A DNA stretch of 64,000 nt from Virgibacillus proomii (GCF_900162615.1 NZ_FUFN01000010.1:502149-566148), one strand, 5' to 3'; counted from the stretch's first letter, positions 1-9,399 are shown. Notes: a model not told the origin generated them from the sequence alone. A program made the numbers and translations.

Positions 1-280
1 TAAGAGGCCTTATGATCTCTACTTTTCAACATCTTCTATTTTCTTGATGACGTTGCAAGAAGAAAAGGCTTCCAAATACCCGATTCGTTTGGGTAGACAG
101 GGCTAGAGAAAAGACTGCTTGAATAGGCATCGCGGTTTTTCAAGGACAGACAAGCTACGGCAGCAATACAACGCGGTTTTTTAAGAGCGCCCAAGATTTT
201 AGCGTTTGTTCTACTTCTATTAGTAGTGAATTAATTAAAACCTTTCACTAAATGAAGTTTCATTCTATCCGGTCTGGCTC
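1..280 (+). repeat. Dispersed composite hairpin repeat, copy R1
   Basis: The gap before the first gene carries a member of the repeat family also seen near 9.8, 11.9, 18.6, 18.8, 29.6, 33.4, 52.5 and 55.3 kb. The left part can form a hairpin whose 3' flank (CCAAATACCCGATTCGTTTG, about 86-105) matches CCTAAATGCCCGATTCGTT-type flanks in the other copies. It is followed by a module with TTTTTCAAGGACAGA and a distal part reading TGAAGTTTCA near 252-262. The left end may lie outside the window. No coding capacity is evident. Confidence 0.6.
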
Positions 281-374
281 TTTTGAATATGCAGTTTAAG
301 AAAAATTTAAAGTTTAATCTAGCAAATTTTTAAGTTTTTTTCTTTATCATTATAGATGAAAGGAGAAAAACGAT

Positions 375-1223
375 ATGAAAATAAGTAGATTTATATGTTT
401 AACAATAATTATTATAGTTATCGCAATCCTATGGTTTGATGAATCAAACGCACCAACTACTTTAAATCAAGAACAATGGGATAATGGTGAAGAAACTATT
501 AAATTAACTATTCATCCAGAAGATGTACATAAAGGAAACTTAGTGTTAGTAAATCAAGAATACGGTATTAAAGAAAATAATGTAAAAAACGATTTAATTA
601 ATTTATTTGAAAATCAGGATTTAATAGCTGATTATGGATTATTAGATAAAAATATTCAGTTATCTAAGGAAGTGATGGTTCACTTTAATGCCATGGTAGA
701 AGCTGCTAAGAAAGATGGAGCAACCGACTTTTTAATTAGCAGTGGGTATCGTGGTTTTAAGCAACAAAAAAAGCTATATCAAGAGATGGGAAAAGAATTT
801 GCACTACCAGCAGGCTTTAGTGAACATCAATTAGGTATATCACTTGATGTAGGTTCATCAGAGGGGAAAATGGAAAAAACAGATGAAGGAAAATGGATTG
901 CCGAAAATGCTTGGAACTACGGTTTTATCTTACGCTATCCAAAAGATAAAACAGCAATTACTGGTATTGAATACGAACCGTGGCATATTCGTTATGTAGG
1001 TAAACCGCATAGTAAGATTATGCATGATAAAGATTATGTATTAGAGGAGTATTTAGCATTTTTAAAAGATAAAAAGAATGTTGAGGTTCTAGTGGATGGA
1101 ATAAAATATAACATAAGTTATTATCCGATTATGAAGCCAAAGTCAGTGATCGTACCTACTGATTATGGATATGAAATTTCCGGTGATAACTTTAATGGTG
1201 TAATCGTTACTATTCATAAGTAG
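375..1223 (+). CDS. VanY-type D-alanyl-D-alanine carboxypeptidase, membrane anchored
   Basis: A zinc carboxypeptidase of the M15B (VanY/DacB-like) family, expected to trim the terminal D-Ala from peptidoglycan stem peptides outside the membrane. Residues about 5-21 are one hydrophobic segment (signal anchor). The zinc-site motifs are intact: SEHQLGISLD at about 149-158 (ligands H151 and D158) and EPWH at about 201-204 (ligand H204). The SSGYRG motif is at about 122-127. The C-terminal 60 residues look like a small added domain I do not recognise. The start is supported by AAAGGAG a few bases upstream. It stands alone with no van regulatory or ligase genes next to it, so a housekeeping wall role is more likely than vancomycin resistance. 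Confidence 0.85.
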   Translation: MKISRFICLTIIIIVIAILWFDESNAPTTLNQEQWDNGEETIKLTIHPEDVHKGNLVLVNQEYGIKENNVKNDLINLFENQDLIADYGLLDKNIQLSKEVMVHFNAMVEAAKKDGATDFLISSGYRGFKQQKKLYQEMGKEFALPAGFSEHQLGISLDVGSSEGKMEKTDEGKWIAENAWNYGFILRYPKDKTAITGIEYEPWHIRYVGKPHSKIMHDKDYVLEEYLAFLKDKKNVEVLVDGIKYNISYYPIMKPKSVIVPTDYGYEISGDNFNGVIVTIHK

Positions 1224-1469
1224 ATCTTATCTAATCCATCTGTATTTTTCTGAAAATTACAATAAAAATTAAGTGGTTATTCAGGAACATTATCAAGTCA
1301 ACAAATAATCATGCAGCTTAACTCGACTTCATCTTTTTTATCATACAAACGAAGTAATAAAAGTTTACAATAATTTAATAAAGGATTTGTAGATAGATAT
1401 CCTCTGATATGCCATAGTAATAGTATAGTAATTTCATTTGATTTAAATCATATGGGATGGAGGGTATTC

Positions 1470-3338
1470 ATGCGGAAACATGTAAGGAGTAAAGTAGTTT
1501 TTATATGGTTCATTGTTGCTTTGATTTTTTTACATTTTACCATGGTACTAAATGAAACTGCTGCTAAAAACAAACAAAGAGACGAACTATTTATCTCGGA
1601 ATATATTGAGGGAAGTTCCTTTAACAAGGCCATTGAAATATATAATGGTACGGGGGCAAGCGTTAACTTGGATAAGTACCAATTAGCACTATACAGTAAC
1701 GGGAAACCAGAGCCCTCGCAATCAGAACGTCTTTCAGGTATTTTACATGATGGTGAAGTCCTTGTAATTAGTCACAGCCAGGCTAGTAATGCGATACAGC
1801 AAGTGGCAGACATTACTTCGAACATTGTAAATTTTAATGGGAATGATGCGATCGTTTTAGAAAAAGACGGACAAGTAATGGATGCAGTTGGCACTATTGG
1901 CGATGATAGTGATTTTACTAAGGATATCACACTCGTCAGGAATGCAAACATTATGGTGCCTTCTCAAAACTTTGAAATAACGGAATGGACAACGTATGGA
2001 AAGGATACGTTTATTTATTTAGGCAGCCATACGATAGGCGGAGAGGAACCGACTGACCCTGAGCCTAATCCAAAACTAGAAAGTTATTCTATTGGAGAAG
2101 CAAGGCAATTAAGTGATGGTAAAGAAGTTGTTGTTGAAGGAATAGTGACGGTAAATTCAGAAGCAATTAGTAATGGCAACCAGTTTTCTACATATATTCA
2201 GGATGAGACGGGCGGAATGAATCTGTTTCTGTTTGCCCAAGGTGAAATACCAGAGCTTGAAAAAGGCGATTATGTCAAGGTAACTGGTAAGCTAGCTTCT
2301 TATAAAGGATTAAAAAAGATGGTTCCGACATCCATTGATATTTTAGCTAAAGACAAATCAATGCCAGAAGTACAGCAAATTACTTTAAAGGATTTGCAAA
2401 ATAAAGAGATCGCTGAATCGTATGAAGGAGAGCTGATAAGGGTAAACGGCTTCATTGCTTCGATTCCTGACTCACCTGTGGGTGGTGGTTACAATATTCC
2501 TTTTATGGATAAGGATTATCATTCAACTTTATTGCGCATTATGGAAAATTCGTTAACTATTACTCGGGTAAAAGAAAAGCAATGGTATGATGTAACCGCA
2601 ATTGTTAGTCAATACGATGATTATCAGCTTATTCCTACTGAACAGGAAGATATACAAGTTGCCGAGGAGCAGCCGGAGCCTCCCTCCGCTGCAGGCGAAT
2701 ATAAAACAACGGTTAATAAAATCACAGATGGAGATACAATTCGTATTTCAGATCCAGTGCTTGGCAGTGATCGGGTTCGTTTTGTAAATATGGATACGCC
2801 AGAAACATACCCGGCAAAAAATAAAGATCTAAATCGAGAGGAAATCAACGGAAACCAGAAGTTACATGGTGATGCAGCTACAGATCATATTCAAACGCTC
2901 ATCCAACCAGGAGATGAAGTAATTATAAAAGTTGGTGATCAACCAATGGACGATTATGGACGTTTACTTGCAGAGGTTATTACGACAGATGGAAAAAATG
3001 TTAATTTGGAAATGGTACGTGACGGCTATGCAGTTTCTTATTTTATTGCGCCCATAGATGAAGAAGCCTATCCAAAATATCAGCAAGCAGTGAAAGAAGC
3101 GAAAGATAAAGGACTTGGCATTTGGAATGCAGATAATCTATTAATGGAATTGCCCTTTGCTTTCCGGGCAAATGATGATCAAAAAGGCTTTTTACGATAT
3201 GTTGGTAACTCCGATACAAAAGAATATGTGATTCCAGATAACTGGGCTGAAGTACCAGTGGAAAAGCGTGTGTTTTTCTCCAGTCCGAAAGAAGCAGAAT
3301 CATATGGCTACACACCAGTGTGTGTGCAGGACGAGTGA
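1470..3338 (+). CDS. Exported multidomain nuclease (lamin-tail + OB-fold + SNase)
   Basis: A secreted or wall-associated nuclease of about 622 residues. I chose the ATG at 1470 rather than the one at 1452 because GGAGGG lies 7 bases before it. Order of parts: hydrophobic signal at about 6-25; lamin-tail-like domain (LFISEYIEGSSFNKAIEIYN) at about 38-190; an OB-fold region (VVVEGIVTVNSEAISNG) at about 205-390; and a staphylococcal-nuclease domain at about 410-540. The SNase domain has ITDGDTIRI, VRFVNMDTPE and DYGRLLAEV, which carry the expected catalytic Arg/Glu/Arg and calcium-site Asp residues. The end (KRVFFSSPKEAESYGYTPV) resembles the Ada-like cap often found after SNase domains. Similar combinations occur in YhcR-type nucleases. 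It is monocistronic, with a terminator about 100 bases downstream. DNA scavenging or biofilm remodelling is the likely role (inference). Confidence 0.8.
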   Translation: MRKHVRSKVVFIWFIVALIFLHFTMVLNETAAKNKQRDELFISEYIEGSSFNKAIEIYNGTGASVNLDKYQLALYSNGKPEPSQSERLSGILHDGEVLVISHSQASNAIQQVADITSNIVNFNGNDAIVLEKDGQVMDAVGTIGDDSDFTKDITLVRNANIMVPSQNFEITEWTTYGKDTFIYLGSHTIGGEEPTDPEPNPKLESYSIGEARQLSDGKEVVVEGIVTVNSEAISNGNQFSTYIQDETGGMNLFLFAQGEIPELEKGDYVKVTGKLASYKGLKKMVPTSIDILAKDKSMPEVQQITLKDLQNKEIAESYEGELIRVNGFIASIPDSPVGGGYNIPFMDKDYHSTLLRIMENSLTITRVKEKQWYDVTAIVSQYDDYQLIPTEQEDIQVAEEQPEPPSAAGEYKTTVNKITDGDTIRISDPVLGSDRVRFVNMDTPETYPAKNKDLNREEINGNQKLHGDAATDHIQTLIQPGDEVIIKVGDQPMDDYGRLLAEVITTDGKNVNLEMVRDGYAVSYFIAPIDEEAYPKYQQAVKEAKDKGLGIWNADNLLMELPFAFRANDDQKGFLRYVGNSDTKEYVIPDNWAEVPVEKRVFFSSPKEAESYGYTPVCVQDE

Positions 3339-3442
3339 TATTGTTAAAACAGATGCGGAGGTCGTATTTGCAAAAGAAGCCAGTGTTACTTTATTAAGTA
3401 TTGATGCGATACTCTCTATATTAGAAAAAATAGTACAAAATA

Positions 3443-3475
3443 AAAAGAGCTCCTTTTTATGAAGGAGCTCTTTTC
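3443..3475 (+). terminator. Intrinsic terminator after the nuclease gene
   Basis: The stem AAGAGCTCCTT / AAGGAGCTCTT with loop TTTATG is followed by TTTT. It lies about 105 bases past the nuclease stop codon. Confidence 0.8.
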
Positions 3476-3490
3476 TACAGCAAATGTCGT

Positions 3491-3601
3491 ACTCGAAGTT
3501 GGGAGAGATTGCACCAAAGTCGAGACAGAGCGCCCTAAACTCGAGAGAGAATGGACCAAGGTCGAAATAGAACGACGCATGTTCGGGAGAGCATAAAACA
3601 G
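3491..3601. repeat. Degenerate 21-bp tandem repeat
   Basis: Four consecutive 21-base units are visible, starting at 3518, 3539, 3560 and 3581. They are variants of (a/g)(g/c)TCGAgAcAGA... ending in ccaa or similar (for example ACTCGAGAGAGAATGGACCA). A longer, 27-base related unit precedes them at 3491. The units are diverged from one another. The array sits between the nuclease terminator and the 3' end of nadA. No gene is supported here, although 21 is a multiple of three and both strands stay partly open. Confidence 0.65.
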
Positions 3602-3685
3602 AACAGCATAAAGTGAGAAATTGAACCAAAGTTGTATCAGCTCAGGAAAAGTCCGAATAAGCTTATTCTATTGCTAAAAATAATT

Positions 3686-4792
3686 TCATGCCCTTTCTAG
3701 CATGCGATCAAGTGCAATACGAGCGTTAGCAGCAATGTCCTCCGGAACAATAATCTGATTATTCGGTGTTCCCTCCATAATGGATTCCAAAGACCAGAGG
3801 AGATGTGGCAAATCAATACGATTCATTGTTAAGCATGGGCACATATAGGGATTTAACGAGATAATTTCCTTATCCGGATGGTTGTTGATTAAACGTTGGA
3901 CCAGATTCATTTCCGTTCCGATTGCCCAAGCTGTCCCCGGTTCTGTCTGTTCAATCGTTTCAATAATATATTTGGTACTACCATTATAATCTGAAGCATC
4001 AACGACTTCTTTTTTACATTCCGGATGCACAATAATTTTCATATTTGGATACTGTTTTCGAACATACTCAATATTGTTTAACGTAAAATTTTCATGTACG
4101 GAGCAATGACCTTTCCATAAAATTACTTTTATTTTATCCGGGTTACCGGAAAAAAGAAGTTCATCGTGAATCGGATCCCAAACAGCCATTTCCGTTAAAT
4201 GAATGCCAATATCTGCTGCAGTATTTCTTCCTAAATGTTGATCAGGTAAAAATAGAATTCGTTCTTTTTGAGTAAATGCCCATTTAATCATGGTGTGTGC
4301 ATTGGAAGATGTTACAGTTGCACCGCCATTTTTCCCGACAAATGACTTAATTGCAGCTGTAGAATTAACATACGTCAATGGTAAGATAGTATCGCCAAAT
4401 TGCTGGGTTAGCTTTTCCCACGCTCGTTTCGTTTGATAAATATCTGCCATATCAGCCATCGAACAACCTGCTCTCATATCGGGCAATAAAACAATTTGTT
4501 CGTCGGTCGTTAAGATATCAGCAGTTTCTGCCATGAAATGGACACCACAAAAAACGATATAGGTTGCAGCTGAATTTTTTTCAGATACTTGTGCCAACTG
4601 AAGTGAATCTCCAACTGCATCAGCAAATTGAATAACCTCATCTTTTTGATAATGGTGACCGGGAATAAACAAGCTAGTTCCTAACTGATTTTTAATTTGC
4701 CTTATGTTATATTCCATTTCCTGTTTAGATAAATGAAGGTATTTTTTCGGAATAGTAGTAGAGCTTTGAGTCAACTGCTTTAGTAAATGCAT
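3686..4792 (-). CDS. nadA: Quinolinate synthase NadA
   Basis: Condenses iminoaspartate with dihydroxyacetone phosphate to give quinolinate, the second step of de novo NAD synthesis, using a 4Fe-4S cluster. It has 368 residues, the usual length of the Bacillus-type enzyme. Recognisable features are GHHYQKDEVIQFADAVGDS near the N-terminus, FCGVHFMAE, GHCSVHENF and MCPCLTMN near the C-terminus, supplying the conserved cluster cysteines. It is the last gene of nadB-nadC-nadA, with a 166-base gap after nadC. It probably shares the NiaR-controlled promoter upstream of nadB, and the neighbouring desulfurase is a plausible sulfur source for its cluster. Confidence 0.95.
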   Translation of the reverse strand: MHLLKQLTQSSTTIPKKYLHLSKQEMEYNIRQIKNQLGTSLFIPGHHYQKDEVIQFADAVGDSLQLAQVSEKNSAATYIVFCGVHFMAETADILTTDEQIVLLPDMRAGCSMADMADIYQTKRAWEKLTQQFGDTILPLTYVNSTAAIKSFVGKNGGATVTSSNAHTMIKWAFTQKERILFLPDQHLGRNTAADIGIHLTEMAVWDPIHDELLFSGNPDKIKVILWKGHCSVHENFTLNNIEYVRKQYPNMKIIVHPECKKEVVDASDYNGSTKYIIETIEQTEPGTAWAIGTEMNLVQRLINNHPDKEIISLNPYMCPCLTMNRIDLPHLLWSLESIMEGTPNNQIIVPEDIAANARIALDRMLERA

Positions 4793-4958
4793 TTTGATAG
4801 AACTCCTTTCTAATTTAGATCATGCCCAGCCCTTTTAACCTATGAAGAAGGTATAAAATTTTCGTTACGTATTTATAAGGGACAACAAGAGATGATTTAA
4901 GACAGAATAAAAATTTACTGTTCTTATCTGTCTTATGCAAAAAAACTCACAAGGAATA

Positions 4959-5795
4959 CTATATGTGGACTGTTGCACTTATATCTAAAGACGGTGCCGA
5001 ATGGGTTAAATAGCCTAATGAAATATAATCTACACCACTAGCAGCATAAGCTGGTATTTGACTTAGCTCAATTCCTCCTGATGCTTCCGTAATAATCGAG
5101 GAAGGTACTTGATTAATCCAAGACGTAATTGTTGTTGGTGAACAATTATCGAACATAATAATATCTACTTTATTCGCTATCGCCTCTCTTAATTGTTCTT
5201 CTGTTTCCACTTCTATTTCTATTTTAACGGTGTGTCCAAGTTGAGCTCTTAAAGTTTCTACGGCATTCGTTATCGATTTGGCAAACAAAATATGATTATC
5301 CTTTAACATTACTGTGTCATAAAGTCCATATCGATGATTGTAGCCGCCGCCACAGCGAACAGCGTGTTTTTCTAACATTCGTAAGCCTGGAGTAGTTTTT
5401 CGGGTATCGCAAATCTTAGTATTTGTACCTTGGACTAATTTCACTGCTTGAGAAGTTACTGTAGCGATCCCGCTCATTCGTTGAATTAGATTTAAAATAA
5501 CTCTTTCTGCCTGTAGTAAATCCACCATAGGTCCAGTTATCACAGCGATTTCGTCACCTGTCACTAACCGATCTCCATTGTTATGTTGTATGTTTATTTG
5601 CATCATTGAGTTTAATAAAGTAAAACCATGTTGAATGATTTCTTCTCCGCAAAAAACTCCTGGGGCTTTAGCTGTTAGCTGCATGTTTCCTTGTTTGTTT
5701 CTAGCAAATAGATGTTGGGCGGTAATATCACCGTTTCCTATATCTTCTAAAAAGAATTGCTCAAGCAGGGCTCTTAGTTTTAGAGTATTGATCAT
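4959..5795 (-). CDS. nadC: Nicotinate-nucleotide pyrophosphorylase NadC
   Basis: Quinolinate phosphoribosyltransferase, converting quinolinate and PRPP to nicotinate mononucleotide. About 278 residues with the family motif TRKTTPGLRMLEKHAVRCGG around the active site and the glycine-rich ASGGIELSQI near the end. The reading frame is open for 21 more codons upstream, but I place the start at the ATG at 5795 because GGATGGAGATTACCT precedes it as a ribosome site and the protein then begins MINTLKLRALLEQF, as in relatives. The start lies 35 bases inside the end of nadB, implying coupled translation. Confidence 0.94.
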   Translation of the reverse strand: MINTLKLRALLEQFFLEDIGNGDITAQHLFARNKQGNMQLTAKAPGVFCGEEIIQHGFTLLNSMMQINIQHNNGDRLVTGDEIAVITGPMVDLLQAERVILNLIQRMSGIATVTSQAVKLVQGTNTKICDTRKTTPGLRMLEKHAVRCGGGYNHRYGLYDTVMLKDNHILFAKSITNAVETLRAQLGHTVKIEIEVETEEQLREAIANKVDIIMFDNCSPTTITSWINQVPSSIITEASGGIELSQIPAYAASGVDYISLGYLTHSAPSLDISATVHI

Positions 5796-7347
5796 AGGTA
5801 ATCTCCATCCTATCATTTGTTTGAAAATGAATAATTCTTTTTTGCAGCCAGTGTTCATCTTTATCGAGAAAATCGGAACGAATATGGCCTCCTCTGCTTT
5901 CTGTACGTAATAAAGCAGATTCTGTTATCAAGCGTGCGACAATCCACATATAATAGGTTTGAATCAAAGGCTGATCACAGCTTTCTATTTGTCTAAAGGG
6001 GTCGATCCCCCAAGACTCTAACCATGATAATTGAGTAGCTAATTCGTTATGATTGCGAATAATCCCAACTGACCGCAACATAGATGTTTGTAGTTCTTGA
6101 ATTGTAAAAGGAAGTTGAATAAGTGCTTGTCTCTTTGGGAGAACAGGGGTAAAGTCCATCCCGCTTCGGTTCATACCATTTACTAGCAGATAAGTTCCCA
6201 AGCGTTTACCATATACGAGTCCTTCCAGCAATGAATTACTCGCTAAACGATTTGCACCGTGAACTCCACTAGCAGCTACTTCGCCAATTGCATAAAGTCC
6301 TTGTACAGATGAAGCTCCCCATTTATCAATAACAATACCTCCCATCATAAAATGAGCTCCTGGTGAGACAGGGAGTTTTCCAGCATTTAAATCGATATAA
6401 TGATCTAAACACATCGTGCTGATCGTTGGGAATCTAATTGTGAAATCTTTAACATTAGTAATATCTAAATACACTCTATTACCAGCTGTTAATTGGTTTA
6501 ACAGTTCATATGCGACGATATGCCTTGGTGCTAAATCTTTTAATGGATGTACATGTTGCATAATTCTTTCATTATGTTCATTAACTAGTACCGCACCTGC
6601 ACCTCTAACTGCTTCAGATACAAGACCAATTGCTTTTCCATTTATCGTTAGCAGAGTAGGGTGAAATTGAAAAAATTCTAAATCGGTAATTTTTGCACCT
6701 GCGCGGTAAGCTAAAGCTATCCCATCTCCTGCAATCGTTGAATCATTTGATGTGTTTGGATAGAGCCCACCAGCTCCACCTGTTGCTAACACAGTATGTG
6801 GTGCTAGATAAGTTATACAGTTACCAGCTTGGTTTTTTGTTTTTACTCCAATACAGCAGCCTGCTTTATTTAGCACAAGGTCGATAACCATCTCCTCTTG
6901 AATCCAAGTAATATTAGGGGATAACATTAATTTTTTCATGAAAAATTCAATCAAATATTTTCCTGTTTGATCCCCGCCGCAATGCAATATTCGGGCTTCA
7001 CTATGGGCGCCTTCAAGGCCTAACGCCAGTTCTCCGTCTGCTTGAAAATCAAATGGTGCCCCAGCCTCGATTAGTTCCTTGATGACTTGTTTTCCTTCAT
7101 TTACTAATTCAAGTACAGCTGATGCTTCACCATGCCCTTCACCAGCCATTATTGTATCGTGGAAATGGAGGTAAGGATCATCCTTTATGGATACAGCTGC
7201 TGCAATCCCTCCTTGTGCCCGATAAGAATTGCTATTCGTTATTCGGCTTTTTGTAATAATGAATACCTTTAATTGTTTGCTAAGTTCATAGGCTAACTGT
7301 AATCCGGCTATGCCACTGCCAACAATGATAACATCTACTTTATTCAA
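5761..7347 (-). CDS. nadB: L-aspartate oxidase NadB
   Basis: FAD enzyme that oxidises L-aspartate to iminoaspartate, the first step of NAD synthesis. About 528 residues, with the FAD-binding VDVIIVGSGIAGLQLA at the N-terminus, SYRAQGGIAAA and ASGVHGANRLASNSLLEG. The frame extends 37 codons further upstream, but that segment is not family-like. A TTG at 7347 preceded by AGGAGGAATTAAA gives the expected N-terminus, so I use it. First gene of nadBCA. A NiaR-like operator lies just upstream, over the predicted transcription start. Confidence 0.95.
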   Translation of the reverse strand: MNKVDVIIVGSGIAGLQLAYELSKQLKVFIITKSRITNSNSYRAQGGIAAAVSIKDDPYLHFHDTIMAGEGHGEASAVLELVNEGKQVIKELIEAGAPFDFQADGELALGLEGAHSEARILHCGGDQTGKYLIEFFMKKLMLSPNITWIQEEMVIDLVLNKAGCCIGVKTKNQAGNCITYLAPHTVLATGGAGGLYPNTSNDSTIAGDGIALAYRAGAKITDLEFFQFHPTLLTINGKAIGLVSEAVRGAGAVLVNEHNERIMQHVHPLKDLAPRHIVAYELLNQLTAGNRVYLDITNVKDFTIRFPTISTMCLDHYIDLNAGKLPVSPGAHFMMGGIVIDKWGASSVQGLYAIGEVAASGVHGANRLASNSLLEGLVYGKRLGTYLLVNGMNRSGMDFTPVLPKRQALIQLPFTIQELQTSMLRSVGIIRNHNELATQLSWLESWGIDPFRQIESCDQPLIQTYYMWIVARLITESALLRTESRGGHIRSDFLDKDEHWLQKRIIHFQTNDRMEITYDQYSKTKSPA

Positions 7348-7369
7348 TTTAATTCCTCCTGTTAAATTA

Positions 7370-7422
7370 CAGGTGTCTTGACACATATCATTACATATTA
7401 TTAAGATAAATACAAGTGTTAA
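7370..7422 (-). promoter_or_regulatory. nadBCA promoter with NiaR-like operator
   Basis: On the minus strand, TTAACA (7417-7422), a 16-base spacer and TAATAT (7395-7400) make a sigma-A promoter pointing at nadB. Directly downstream, over the predicted start point, is the near-palindrome GTGTCTTGACAC (7373-7384), extended as GGTGTC-TT-GACACA. NiaR/YrxA is known to repress nadBCA and the divergent desulfurase gene in Bacillus through a GTGTC/GACAC-type box. That this box is the operator is inference, strengthened by niaR lying 1.4 kb away. Confidence 0.6.
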
Positions 7423-7606
7423 ATGACGTTTTATAAAGATGCTCAAAAATTTCATCATACGTTAAAAAGTGCAACATTTTAGCATAAAGATGCGAATGGA
7501 ATTTTTAATGACCAATGTACAAGTACACTAGGCAAGCTTTGTTTTACTTCAAAGAAAAACGCACGGATGAAGTTCACTTTATAGAAAACGAAAGGGAGAG
7601 GTTGCG

Positions 7607-8740
7607 TTGAAATATTTTGATTATGCTGCGACGACGCCTATAGATCCAGAAGTATTGGAAGTTTATCAAACGGTAGCTTCCACTTATTGGGGAAACCCAA
7701 GCAGTTTGCATCATATCGGCAGTCAAGCTAAGGAATTGTTAGAAAATAGTCGTATGGCATTAGCTAAATTGTTACATGTTCCAGCTAGAGGAATTTATTT
7801 TACATCCGGAGGGACAGAAGCTAACCAGCTTGCGATTACATCACTTGCTTTTAGCCAATCTCACCGTGGGAAGCATATTATTACGTCAATGGCTGAACAT
7901 TCTTCTGTGTTTTCTGCGTTAGGGTATTTAAAAGGATTTGGTTTTGAAATAACCCATATACCTTACCTAGCAAATGGGCAATTAGATTTTTTAGCATTAG
8001 AGAGGGCGATACGCAGTGATACCATCTTGGTTACAATTAGTCATGTTAATGGAGAAATTGGCTCTATTCAACCATTAGCGAAGATTAGTGCACGTCTTAA
8101 ACAACGGCAAATCATGTTTCATACGGATTGTGTACAGTCATTTGGCAAAATTGATTTAAAGCCACTATTTTCGCTAGTGGATAGCTTTTCTATATCTGCT
8201 CATAAGATTTATGGACCAAAGGGAGTAGGGGCCATATTTATTAATCCGAATTACGCGGTTAAAGGAATATTTCCTTTCGAAACGCATGAACATGGATTAA
8301 GGGGTGGAACCGTTAATACTCCAGGTATTGCAGCTTTTGCAGGAGCAGCGTTAAAAAACACAGAAACTGACTGGGGTCATGTCAACGCTTTAAGGAAATT
8401 GTTTTTAGATAACTTAGAAAAAGAATTGAAAAGTAAATACAGAATATTGGAATCGCCACAACAGCAAATTCCACATATTATTGGTCTTGCGTTTCACGGA
8501 TATGAGGGACAATTAATTATGCTAGAATGTAATAGAAAAGGGTTCTGTATTTCAACAGGAAGTGCTTGTGGTCAAGCATTGTCGATTTCAGGTAGAACGA
8601 TGATAGCGATGGGGTATTCAGAAGATGAGCAAAAAGAATTTGTACGCATTTCTTTTGGGAAAGATACAAAGAAAGAAGATGTTATTCAACTTGTTCAAGT
8701 GTTAAAAAATAGTATACAGGATAGAAGTAATGGATGGTGA
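7607..8740 (+). CDS. nifS: Cysteine desulfurase of the NAD locus (NifS/NadS)
   Basis: PLP-dependent cysteine desulfurase, 377 residues. The PLP lysine is in SISAHKIYGPKGVGAIF, and the catalytic cysteine is in STGSACGQALS. The start is TTG at 7607, with GGGAGAGG upstream. It is divergent from nadBCA and 6 bases ahead of niaR, the Bacillus arrangement in which this enzyme supplies sulfur for the NadA iron-sulfur cluster. Co-regulation with nadBCA by NiaR through the shared intergenic region is expected. Confidence 0.9.
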   Translation: MKYFDYAATTPIDPEVLEVYQTVASTYWGNPSSLHHIGSQAKELLENSRMALAKLLHVPARGIYFTSGGTEANQLAITSLAFSQSHRGKHIITSMAEHSSVFSALGYLKGFGFEITHIPYLANGQLDFLALERAIRSDTILVTISHVNGEIGSIQPLAKISARLKQRQIMFHTDCVQSFGKIDLKPLFSLVDSFSISAHKIYGPKGVGAIFINPNYAVKGIFPFETHEHGLRGGTVNTPGIAAFAGAALKNTETDWGHVNALRKLFLDNLEKELKSKYRILESPQQQIPHIIGLAFHGYEGQLIMLECNRKGFCISTGSACGQALSISGRTMIAMGYSEDEQKEFVRISFGKDTKKEDVIQLVQVLKNSIQDRSNGW

Positions 8741-8746
8741 GCAGAA

Positions 8747-9289
8747 TTGAGTGAAACGAGAAAGGTTCTTGGTGAGGAGCGAAGAACACTAATCTTAAAC
8801 ATGCTGAAAAAATCGGATAAACCTATAACAGGCAGTGAGCTTGCCGGAACAACAAATGTGAGTCGACAAGTTATTGTTAATGATGTAACGCTTTTAAAAG
8901 CACGAGGGGAATCCATCATTGCTACTAGTCAAGGCTATATGTATTTAGTAGAATCTGGTAATGGATCAATTGAAAGGACGATTGCCTGTCAACATAGCCC
9001 TGAACAAGTAGAGGAAGAATTAAATCTTCTGGTTGACCATGGTATCACAGTGAAAGATGTTAAAATAGAACATAGTGTTTATGGAGATTTAACTGCATCT
9101 ATTATGGTATCTAACCGTAAAGAGGTAGAACAATTTGTTAACAAAATTATGACTACCGGAGCATCCTATCTTTCAGAACTTACTGGGGGTGTCCACTTAC
9201 ACACGCTTATTGCTAAAGATGAAGAGCAGATAGAAGAAGCTGAACAAGCTTTAAGCAAAGCGGGGTTTTTAATCGAAACAAATGATTAA
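8747..9289 (+). CDS. niaR: NAD biosynthesis repressor NiaR (YrxA)
   Basis: Niacin-responsive transcriptional repressor of 180 residues. The N-terminal HTH_11-type winged helix is clear (ITGSELAGTTNVSRQVIVND, about 27-46), followed by a C-terminal 3H domain with conserved histidines (RTIACQHSPEQ, about 78-88; GGVHLHTLIAKD, about 146-157). The start is TTG at 8747, preceded by GGTGAG. It is co-transcribed with the desulfurase gene and probably acts on the operator at 7373-7384. Confidence 0.9.
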   Translation: MSETRKVLGEERRTLILNMLKKSDKPITGSELAGTTNVSRQVIVNDVTLLKARGESIIATSQGYMYLVESGNGSIERTIACQHSPEQVEEELNLLVDHGITVKDVKIEHSVYGDLTASIMVSNRKEVEQFVNKIMTTGASYLSELTGGVHLHTLIAKDEEQIEEAEQALSKAGFLIETND

Positions 9290-9399
9290 GGCTGAAATGA
9301 ATTATCTGATAGGCGTAATTTAAAAAGTCGTTTTTGTTAAACTGCTTTTCGTTATGCATTTCAAAACGACGTAATTTTTTGCTGTAGCTACTAATAAAC

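Noticed and set aside
375..1223. VanY-like gene considered as part of a vancomycin-resistance cluster
   Set aside because: No vanHAX, vanRS or D-lactate/D-serine-type ligase is nearby; the Ddl at 51 kb looks like the ordinary D-Ala-D-Ala enzyme and stands alone.
3518..3601. 21-bp repeats considered as CRISPR or as operator iterons
   Set aside because: Units are directly adjacent without spacers, diverged, and lie between the 3' ends of two genes with no replication gene nearby.
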